Assembly (NCBI GenBank): GCA_003224235.1
Contig: QHYU01000167.1
Location: 1-40,767 of the forward strand
Source: Acidobacteriota bacterium
GTDB lineage: Bacteria > Acidobacteriota > Terriglobia > Acidiferrales > UBA7541
Direction: 5' to 3'
DNA length: 40,767 nt
The stretch's first letter is position 1, and the number at the start of each line of letters is the position of its first letter. The position numbers and the translations under genes were made by a program. Under the pieces are notes generated by a model. The model was not told where the DNA came from and made no database searches. It saw nothing but the letters and a program-made list of their open reading frames with translations. Shown here in pieces: positions 34,314-40,767 of the stretch.

Positions 34314-35615
34314 ATGGGGCGTTTGCTGGGGATTGCGGTCTTGTCTCTTGCCTTAGCTGCCGCGGGGCAACAGGGCACGGAGGCTCCAACCGGCTTCGAC
34401 AACAAGAGCAACGGTTTGGTGGATGATACGACTCATCAGGCGGACCAAGCGAGGTTTGACGATATAGAGACGGTAAAGGACGGTCTGGGCCCGCTTTACA
34501 ACGCGCAGTCCTGCCGCGAGTGCCACCAGGACCCCACGTCGGGCGGAGCAAGCCAGATTACGGAGTTGCGGGTGGGCCACCGCGGACCAGATGGCCGTTT
34601 TCGCAATCCGGAGATCCCGATCGCCCGCGGCGCAGAAGTCATCTCTGGACGCTCGCTGGTGAATGACCGTGCCATCTGTCCGAGCGAAGCCTTCCCCGAC
34701 ACAGAGATTCACGAACGCGTCCCCGACAGCGAAACGATCCGCACGACGCGCGTATCGCTCAATCTTCTGGGCGATGGATTCGTGGAGGCCGTCGCCGACG
34801 AGACCCTGGTCAACCTGGCCCGCGAGCAGTGCAAGACCACGGGCCGCAGAATCTGCGGGCAGGTGCTTTACGTGCCCATCGTGGAGGCGCCCGGACAAAC
34901 CGGTGTCGGGCGGTTCGGCTGGAAAAACCAGCACGCCAGCCTGCTGTCGTTTTCCGGGGATGCCTACTTGAATGAAATGGGCATCACCAGCCGACTGTTT
35001 CCCAACGAGGTGACCAACCGTTGCAACACCGCTCCGGAGCCGAACAACACTGCCGGCCCCGATGGACTCGACGATGTGGACCATTTCGCGCGCTTCCTCC
35101 GGGCCACAAAGGCTCCGGCACCGGACAAGGTGCTCGCAGAAACGCCCAAAGCAAAGAGAGGCTCGGAATTGTTTGACCGGATCGGCTGCGCCACCTGCCA
35201 CGCGCGCGCGCTGACGACAGCACCAGCGGGAACGAAGATCAATGGGGGCAACTTCACGATTCCCGAAGCGCTGGGGCAGAAGACGCTTCACCCCTTTTCG
35301 GATTTTCTGTTACACGACGTGGGAACCGGGGATGGGATCGTGATGGCGATGGAAGAACACTACGGACCAAACGCCTACAAGGTTACCTGGAAGAGTTTCT
35401 CCCTGAAAGAGTACCGCAGCACAACGAATAAGGTTCGGACGGCGCCGTTGTGGGGCGTCCGACTACGAACGCGGTTGATGCACGACGGCGCATCGGTAAC
35501 ACTTCGCGACGCCATTCTGCGGCATCGCGGAGAAGCCATTCGGGTCACCCAACGGTTCCAGCGGCTGTCACGGAGTGAACAGGAAGCAATCGTCGAATTC
35601 TTGCAGTCCCAATAG
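34314..35615 (+). CDS. Exported di-heme oxidoreductase (DHOR family)
   Basis: A 433-residue exported protein (signal at residues 1-~18). Two c-type heme motifs are present: CRECH (67-71) and CATCH (292-296). FGWKNQHASL, DAYLNEMGITSRLFPNE and a C-terminal LWG.R.R..LMHDGA...RDAI..H.GEA segment are typical of the DHOR (PF06537) family, relatives of MauG/cytochrome c peroxidases of mostly unknown substrate. AAGGAGG stands about 8 nt before the ATG. It is divergent from the multicopper oxidase group, and this strand carries no partner gene. Confidence 0.88.
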   Translation: MGRLLGIAVLSLALAAAGQQGTEAPTGFDNKSNGLVDDTTHQADQARFDDIETVKDGLGPLYNAQSCRECHQDPTSGGASQITELRVGHRGPDGRFRNPEIPIARGAEVISGRSLVNDRAICPSEAFPDTEIHERVPDSETIRTTRVSLNLLGDGFVEAVADETLVNLAREQCKTTGRRICGQVLYVPIVEAPGQTGVGRFGWKNQHASLLSFSGDAYLNEMGITSRLFPNEVTNRCNTAPEPNNTAGPDGLDDVDHFARFLRATKAPAPDKVLAETPKAKRGSELFDRIGCATCHARALTTAPAGTKINGGNFTIPEALGQKTLHPFSDFLLHDVGTGDGIVMAMEEHYGPNAYKVTWKSFSLKEYRSTTNKVRTAPLWGVRLRTRLMHDGASVTLRDAILRHRGEAIRVTQRFQRLSRSEQEAIVEFLQSQ

Positions 35616-35769
35616 CACAGGAGACTAAACGCAGTTCCCTCGGACATTGCCTTGTGAGACAGCGGCTGGAAAGGTACGCCCTGAGCTGGACGCCATTTGC
35701 GCGGCTGGGCCGCAGAGGTAAAAAAATCCATTCAACATAAACCCAGCGAAAGCAGAGAAGTAACTTTTG

Positions 35770-36276
35770 CTAAAAGTTTTGGCGGACGATCTTCGCCACG
35801 CTTTTCGCCAAGTTGTGCGTCGCGCGCAGGTTCTCGCCAAAGAACACCACTTTGCCAGTCACATCGCGGTCCACGAGCGACTGCCCGCTGCGGTCCGCGA
35901 TTCTCACATGCACCTTGATTGAGGTGGCCCCGGCGACGGTGGTCACCTGACGGAGCCGCTCGCTGCCCTCCTTGAAGCCCAGCACCTTGCTATGCAGGGT
36001 TACCAAGTTTGCCTCGTCGGCAGCGCCGCGTTCGCCATCGCGGTAGATCCTCTCAAACTTCCCCGTCTTCCGCACTTGATCGATGAGGTTCTCATACAGC
36101 GCCATTTCAAACGCCGGGGGCAACTTCACCTCGTCGCATTCCACTTCGAATACTTGAATGGCCGAGGCTTTGAATTTTTTGGTTTGCTGCGCCTGCGCCG
36201 GTGTCGCCACCCAACTGGCTATCACGAAGGCGCCGAACAATGCCAGGACCACGCTTACATAAGGTATGCGCCTCAT
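35770..36276 (-). CDS. DUF4410 family exported protein
   Basis: A 168-residue protein with a signal peptide (cleavage near AQAQ) and a domain that fits DUF4410: YENLIDQVRKTGKFERIYRD, a beta-rich middle (TVAGATSIKVHVRIADRSG), and the terminal FGENLRATHNLAKSVAK. Family function is unknown. GGAGAG precedes the ATG. The gene overlaps the upstream gene by 4 nt (ATGA), so the pair is translationally coupled. Confidence 0.8.
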   Translation of the reverse strand: MRRIPYVSVVLALFGAFVIASWVATPAQAQQTKKFKASAIQVFEVECDEVKLPPAFEMALYENLIDQVRKTGKFERIYRDGERGAADEANLVTLHSKVLGFKEGSERLRQVTTVAGATSIKVHVRIADRSGQSLVDRDVTGKVVFFGENLRATHNLAKSVAKIVRQNF

Positions 36277-36791
36277 GGTTTTCTCTCCTGTTTCCTGTCC
36301 GGCTTCTGCCCCTCTTCCTCCACCGGAATGCTGGCGTGCGCGCCCTGTGCCACCATTTGCTTTTTGACCAGCGGCGCCTGGCCCTTCGGAAGAATGAAAA
36401 TGACGCCGTGCAGAGCGCCTTTGGCGTCGCGATACTTCAGCGTGAGGACGTCGATTCCCTTTCGGAACAAACTCAGGAAGCGATCGCTCTCGTACGGCGC
36501 AAACATCGCCAGCATGCCAAGCTTGCCGCCTATGAGGCGCTTGTTGTCGGCGTTGGTGAAGATGTCCTGAATGGAAGCCATAGCCACTTCCGCTTTGGCT
36601 GTGCCGGCCTCAAACCGTACTTCGCCGGAACTGACGAACAGCTTCCCTTTGATTTTCTTCTTGACGCCTTCCAAGCCAAGCACGTGCACCACGTTCGATG
36701 TAGCCACCGGTTCCTGGGCGACCACGCTGGCCGTCGGACATGCCAGTAAACATCCGGCAACCAGTAGAATCCCCTGTAAAGGTTTAGCCAT
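36273..36791 (-). CDS. Exported protein coupled to the DUF4410 gene
   Basis: A 172-residue protein with a signal peptide (about residues 1-26, cleavage near VVAQ) and a ~110-residue compact domain: GKLFVSSGEVRFEAG, ASIQDIFTNADNKRLIGG, RKGIDVLTLKYRDAKGALHG, VIFILPKGQAPLVKKQMV. It has a PH/GRAM-like alternation of strands ending in a helix, but I cannot name the family. The tail is Lys/Arg/Glu-rich. I chose the ATG at 36791 because AGGAGAT precedes it and the signal begins there. Its ATGA overlap with the DUF4410 start suggests the two products work together in the periplasm. Confidence 0.75.
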   Translation of the reverse strand: MAKPLQGILLVAGCLLACPTASVVAQEPVATSNVVHVLGLEGVKKKIKGKLFVSSGEVRFEAGTAKAEVAMASIQDIFTNADNKRLIGGKLGMLAMFAPYESDRFLSLFRKGIDVLTLKYRDAKGALHGVIFILPKGQAPLVKKQMVAQGAHASIPVEEEGQKPDRKQERKP

Positions 36792-36982
36792 TGGAGTATC
36801 TCCTGATGAATGGTTCCGTCTGGTTAGTCCAGTCCCGAGAAGTGCGGCTAGGGACGTGGGCAACTATATCCCGAGGTCGAGCCAATGGAAAGCATTACAG
36901 TAACGTTGATGAAGAGGGGGGTACCAAACCCCAGGTAGCGGCGGGGCAGGACGCCCTGCGCGTCAGGACAAGGAATCGCAAT

Positions 36983-37783
36983 TCAAAGGCGGGTTCGGCC
37001 CTCTGTGGTCTGCGTTCCGGGGCGGCTATAGCGGCGCTCTAAGCTTTCAAACTGGAGTTGGCGGGAAATACCGCTGCGGTGCAACTGGTATCGGAATAGC
37101 AGCCACAGGATCGACAGTCCGTAGACTGCGCTCTGCCAGAACGAAGCCGAAGAGGCCTGAGGAAAATATCGAGTCGGTACGGGGACTTCAGTGATGCGCG
37201 CTCCCAATTCGACCGCTTGTGCCAGAACTTCTTGGTCGAAGATGAATTGATCGGAATTCATCGGTGTGTTCGTGGCTTCCAGAATCTCGCGGCGGAAGGC
37301 GCGATAACCAGTATGATACTCGGAGAGCTCTAATCCAAAGACCGCATTTTCGATAGCTGTCAGAAAGCGATTGGAGATATATTTCCACCAAGGCATACCT
37401 TGTTTCACCGGGTCGGAACCCAACAATCGCGAGCCGAGCACGATATCGGCCTTGTCCTCGTGGATGGGCCGGATAATCTGTGGCAGCAAGGTTGGGTCGT
37501 ACTGGTAATCGGGATGCAACATCACGATGATGTCGGCACCAGCTTTCAGGGCCTCCCGATAGCAGGTTTTTTGGTTGGCGCCATACCCGTAGTTCCGGTT
37601 ATGGATAAACAATTCGAGGCCCAGCTCCCTGGCGATCCTGGTGGTTTCGTCGGTACTGCCGTCATCCACCAAGATTACCAAATCCACCATTTGGTGCGGC
37701 AGGTCGGCATAAGTCATGTGGAGTGTCTTGGCCGCATTGTAGGCCGGCATTACCACAACTACTTTCGGACGAGCGCCTGTCAT
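36983..37783 (-). CDS. Family 2 glycosyltransferase (DPM1/GtrB-like)
   Basis: A 266-residue GT-A fold enzyme: VVVMPAYNAAKTL at the N-terminus, VDDGSTDE (39-46) and HPDYQYDP near residue 90 as the metal/nucleotide-sugar motif, then VLGSR and HTGYRAFRR. It resembles polyprenyl-phosphate mannose/glucose synthases. One weakly hydrophobic segment occurs near residues 215-235, but there is no C-terminal pair of membrane helices. It would make a lipid-linked sugar donor that the GT39-like protein nearby could use. The start overlaps the methyltransferase stop by 4 nt. Confidence 0.88.
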   Translation of the reverse strand: MTGARPKVVVVMPAYNAAKTLHMTYADLPHQMVDLVILVDDGSTDETTRIARELGLELFIHNRNYGYGANQKTCYREALKAGADIIVMLHPDYQYDPTLLPQIIRPIHEDKADIVLGSRLLGSDPVKQGMPWWKYISNRFLTAIENAVFGLELSEYHTGYRAFRREILEATNTPMNSDQFIFDQEVLAQAVELGARITEVPVPTRYFPQASSASFWQSAVYGLSILWLLFRYQLHRSGISRQLQFESLERRYSRPGTQTTEGRTRL

Positions 37784-38493
37784 TCAATCGCCTCCCGGCG
37801 TGCCACAACCACGAATTGATATGCGAACAAGGTCTTCCAAAGGCGCGCCAAGGTGTAGAAAACTCGCTCCAGGATGCGGATGGGAAGAGTGCCGTCCCAC
37901 CGAGGCAGCGCAAGGCCAACAGGGATACCAGTGGGCTCGACGCTCTCGATACGAAAGCCGCTACGGGAGAATAAATCTGTCCACCCTGCCCAGGTATAAA
38001 AGTGGAGATGGGTGCGATCGAACAGCCCGCGATCGTGCGCCGGGAATTTTCCAAGAAGAACGTTCCAGCGAAAGTAAAAATTGCCGCTATTCGGCAAAGA
38101 CGCAACCAGCCGCCCGCCTGCCGCCAGCAAGGATCGAAGTCCGAGAAGGACCTTGCACGGATCCCTCAAGTGTTCCAGTAAGTCCGCACACACGATGAAG
38201 GGAAAGGAGCCCGGCAGGGTCGCCACGTCCTCATCCAAGTCCAATTCTAAGAACTGCACGTGTTCGGGCAAGGCCGCGGGCCCGCATCCGGGTTTGTCCA
38301 CACAGACGACCTCGTAGCCTTGCGCTGCGAGTGCTTCGGCGAGATAACCTTCCCCGCAACCTACGTCCAGCACGCGAAGGCCCTCACCTGGTCGGTTGAA
38401 CCACTTCAGGAGGAGGCTATGGCTGCTATAGGGACTCCGCTTGAAGCTGTACGGGGAGCAGACCCGAGCGCGCCGTTCCGTCAACGTTGGCAT
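37780..38493 (-). CDS. Class I SAM-dependent methyltransferase
   Basis: A 237-residue protein with the SAM-binding motif VLDVGCGEGYLAEAL (about 41-55), an acidic strand end (VVCVDKPG near 65), FIVCADLLEHLRDP (motif II region) and a post-motif GRLVASLPNSGNFYFRW segment, as in UbiE/COQ5-like and glycan methyltransferases. The substrate is unknown. I chose the ATG at 38493 because the longer frame to 38772 has no ribosome site and overlaps the upstream gene. It is coupled to the GT2 gene by a 4-nt overlap, so a sugar- or lipid-modifying role is inferred. Confidence 0.8.
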   Translation of the reverse strand: MPTLTERRARVCSPYSFKRSPYSSHSLLLKWFNRPGEGLRVLDVGCGEGYLAEALAAQGYEVVCVDKPGCGPAALPEHVQFLELDLDEDVATLPGSFPFIVCADLLEHLRDPCKVLLGLRSLLAAGGRLVASLPNSGNFYFRWNVLLGKFPAHDRGLFDRTHLHFYTWAGWTDLFSRSGFRIESVEPTGIPVGLALPRWDGTLPIRILERVFYTLARLWKTLFAYQFVVVARREAIE

Positions 38494-38719
38494 AACTTCC
38501 CAGTCGCTTCTTTTTCGGGCGCAGCGTACACTACGAACGCGAAGATGGCCATCAAAGATAAGACGCCATTTGCACAACAATATACCTTCTGGCCCGAGAG
38601 TTGATTCCCGGTGCCCGAAAAGTGTCTGGGGCTTACCGGCGTGGCCGTATAAGTGAATGTTGCCGCGAGGTGTCCCGCCATCACACGGATCATACACTCG
38701 ATACGCGACGCTGCGGTGA

Positions 38720-40432
38720 CTATGAGGGCGGCGATTTGGCCGCAACTTGGAAGATCGAGATATTTTCGCCAAAATTCTGATGCGGGAAGTACTTCAACCC
38801 TGGGAAGCGCGATTCCAATGTGCTTTGCACATCCGTTCCCCAGCCGGCGTGAACGATCCAGACTCGCTCTCCGGGCCCCAAGCCATATTTCCGCGTCATC
38901 AGATCAAACACAGCCTTGAAGTTTCCGCCGGTAAACATCCAGAGATCGGCTGAGACGACGCGATATCCCCCGCACGGGAATTCCTGAATCCGCTCTTGCT
39001 CTTGTGTCTCCTCGAAGGGGAGAACCTGGTCCCGGCAAAGGTAGTAACGGAGCATGACGCCAGTCTGGTACTCGACAAAGATCAATTCGCCCGGCGAAAT
39101 GGATTGACGAATATCCTTGAGCCCTCTACTCATTAAGACTTTGGTCTGGTTCTCCGGGTAGATGAATTCAAGCGGCCTGGCCTCCAGGTGACTTCCCAGC
39201 AGAGCAACCATGGCGGCCAACAAACCAGGCCAGAGCTTCTTGCCGGGCAGATGCGCGAGCAGGAAGCTGACTCCTGCCACGGAAAAGAGGGAAAGATACA
39301 CGCTGTGGCGTGTGCCTCCGTAGGGATAGACCCGGAAGACAGCGGCGGCGCAACCCACTACAAAGGGAAGAAAAAGAAGGATCCCGAGCTGGCGTGAGCT
39401 TGCCCGCGTCGGTTCACCGTCGCCACCTTTGACCAGCAAGATTGCGATCCCGAGGAGAAAGAGTGCAAACATGACTGCTCCCACCTTGTCTTGGGCAAAA
39501 GCAAACTGGAAAGCGGAGACGCTGTTGTTGAACGCAAAGTCCCATAGCTCCTCTTCACCGGGCCGGAAGTAGGAATGGCGAAGCCAGCCCCGCATGGCCT
39601 CCTGCTCAATGCCGCTGCCGCGTAGTTTCGTGATATGCGTAACGTAGAGCCACGCGTAAATAGCTGCTGCTCCCGCCTGGAATCCGAGCCACACGCGCAC
39701 TACTCGGGCCGGGAGTTGACCGGAAACGACCCGCAGCAGCGAGTAAACTCCGACAACAAGCGCGAACCAAAGCGCAGAGTAATGCGTGAGAATCGCAAGG
39801 TAGAGACACAGGGAGAAGAGGACCATCATGCCGACGGATCTTTTCTGGAATGCGCGCTCCAGAAAGAACAGCGCGCTCGCCATGAAAAATAGCAGCAAGG
39901 CGTAACCGCGCACATCCGCCGAGAGCGCGATCATCGTCGGGGAGAAGGTGATAAGCGCGAGGCAGATGAAACCTGGGTTCCTGCCGAAAAGATCGCCCAC
40001 CCACTTGAAGGCAACCCAGCCCAAGGCAGTCCCGGCCAGTACAGACGGAAGGCGAAGGACAAACTCGGAATTTCCGACATATCGCCAAAAGTAAAGCAGC
40101 CAGAAAAAAAAGGGAGGGTGTGCGTTGGTCAGGCTCGTTTTGTATGCCAGGTAAACCGAGGGCCGATTCATCAGAAGGAAATGAAGTGCCTCATCGGGAT
40201 TGAGAAAGCTTCTGCTGGCCATCCTCACTCGGATCAGAAACCCGATCGCAACTGCAACCAGCGCAACGAGATCGCTATGGGACTGCAGCCAAAGCTCGAC
40301 GCGGCTGACGATGCCGCTTCTGTCGCCGTTGACACCCCTTTCCGGTCTACCCTCTGGTGAATTCACTTCCCAATTGCTCCTGCTCGAATCTTTAGTCTTT
40401 CGCGCGGCTGCCGTCGGGCCATTCCTTTTCAT
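38720..40432 (-). CDS. PMT_2/ArnT-like membrane glycosyltransferase
   Basis: A 570-residue polytopic membrane protein. A charged cytoplasmic N-terminus (about 1-50) is followed by about 10-12 hydrophobic helices and a C-terminal soluble domain (about 440-570). The first loop carries FLNPDEALHFLL, with the Asp-Glu pair expected at the catalytic site of GT-C enzymes (GT39/GT83), and SADVRGYALLLFF is a typical second landmark. These enzymes move a sugar from a polyprenyl-phosphate carrier to protein or lipid on the outer face of the membrane. The GT2 and methyltransferase genes lie downstream on the same strand, after a 226-bp gap with no supported gene. Confidence 0.85.
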   Translation of the reverse strand: MKRNGPTAAARKTKDSSRSNWEVNSPEGRPERGVNGDRSGIVSRVELWLQSHSDLVALVAVAIGFLIRVRMASRSFLNPDEALHFLLMNRPSVYLAYKTSLTNAHPPFFFWLLYFWRYVGNSEFVLRLPSVLAGTALGWVAFKWVGDLFGRNPGFICLALITFSPTMIALSADVRGYALLLFFMASALFFLERAFQKRSVGMMVLFSLCLYLAILTHYSALWFALVVGVYSLLRVVSGQLPARVVRVWLGFQAGAAAIYAWLYVTHITKLRGSGIEQEAMRGWLRHSYFRPGEEELWDFAFNNSVSAFQFAFAQDKVGAVMFALFLLGIAILLVKGGDGEPTRASSRQLGILLFLPFVVGCAAAVFRVYPYGGTRHSVYLSLFSVAGVSFLLAHLPGKKLWPGLLAAMVALLGSHLEARPLEFIYPENQTKVLMSRGLKDIRQSISPGELIFVEYQTGVMLRYYLCRDQVLPFEETQEQERIQEFPCGGYRVVSADLWMFTGGNFKAVFDLMTRKYGLGPGERVWIVHAGWGTDVQSTLESRFPGLKYFPHQNFGENISIFQVAAKSPPS

Positions 40433-40767
40433 TGAACCTAAGGTGAGGCCGTAGCATGATCATCTTCAAGCTCACCGGGTAAATCAGGCGAAGAGGAGTC
40501 CCCCAGCGATGCCTCGGTCCATGCGGTCCGATCTTCGCATTGGCAGGCTGAATGAACCTCGCTGCCTTCACAAGGAAAACGAAGTTACAGCTCTCGGCAA
40601 GCTTATAAACTTATCTTCCGAGCCGTCAAATATTGCTTTTCTCCACTGTTTCTTGGAAGCTACCGCTTCGCGCCTGGAAGATCCGGCATGATCGCGGGAG
40701 CATGAGACCAGTTGGGTTTTCGCGGACCGGCGACTAAAATTAGTCCGCAAGAGGAGTGCAGAGGGGG
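40433..40767. other. Right-hand edge with no supported gene
   Basis: 335 bp between the glycosyltransferase start and the window end. Both 60-codon frames here lack ribosome sites and protein character. A 59-codon - strand frame (about 40388-40578) exists but overlaps the glycosyltransferase N-terminus and is not convincing. Confidence 0.4.

Noticed and set aside
35701-35713. GCGGC/GCCGC stem next to an A-run
   Set aside because: For the - strand gene the T-run precedes rather than follows the stem, so it cannot be a normal intrinsic terminator.
38481-38693. 70-codon - strand frame between the glycosyltransferase and methyltransferase
   Set aside because: No ribosome site and only one marginal hydrophobic stretch.
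40388-40578. 59-codon - strand frame near the right edge
   Set aside because: It overlaps the glycosyltransferase start, has a weak GTG start and no recognisable features.

Overview
The window looks like chromosomal DNA of a GC-rich, Gram-negative environmental bacterium. The best guess is an acidobacterium. This is inferred from the gene style: Ser/Thr kinases fused to TPR arrays, FHA-GAF-SpoIIE phosphatases, short antibiotic-monooxygenase-like proteins, DUF1800 and DUF4410 proteins, and many Ig-like surface modules. No rRNA or other taxonomic marker is present. I see no tRNA, rRNA, CRISPR array, integrase or insertion sequence.

Layout. (1) 1-8446, + strand: the 3' part of a giant surface protein with nine SbsA-type Ig repeats, whose C-terminal module is frame-broken, followed by a hairpin and a secreted di-heme peroxidase-like protein with a BACON-like tail. 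(2) 8447-15166: a membrane-anchored ankyrin protein behind a long leader, then on the - strand a DUF1800 protein, a SEC-C protein and a secreted amidohydrolase. (3) 15622-22712: a signalling block with a membrane Ser/Thr kinase-TPR protein, a tightly coupled small cupredoxin-like protein, a convergent FHA-GAF-SpoIIE phosphatase, a small exported protein and a CPA2 antiporter. (4) 22760-26199: a class IV aminotransferase, a decayed groES, small exported and membrane proteins, and a tandemly duplicated divergent ABM/XRE module. (5) 26200-29931, + strand: an XRE regulator, then a three-gene cluster of a PA2779-like protein, a C39 peptidase and a TPR-POTRA-like outer-membrane barrel protein. (6) 30013-33503, - strand: a Tat-exported multicopper oxidase (two apparent frameshifts), SCO1 and a secreted beta-propeller, with a di-heme oxidoreductase on the + strand at 34314. 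(7) 35770-40432, - strand: a DUF4410 gene pair and a glycosylation group (GT2, methyltransferase, PMT/ArnT-like glycosyltransferase).

The two most interesting regions are adjacent. In 25461-26430 a divergent regulator/ABM promoter module has been duplicated, and each copy has kept one direction and lost the other. This includes reciprocal damage to the promoter boxes. Just downstream, 27281-29931 pairs a PA2779-type membrane protein and a C39 protease with an outer-membrane barrel protein. It reads like an envelope export or processing system.

Several genes carry single-base or short frame breaks: the Ig protein, groES, a small membrane protein, the multicopper oxidase (twice) and a small exported protein. 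Some may be long-read assembly errors. The groES remnant and the duplicated XRE copy carry several independent lesions and look like genuine decay.
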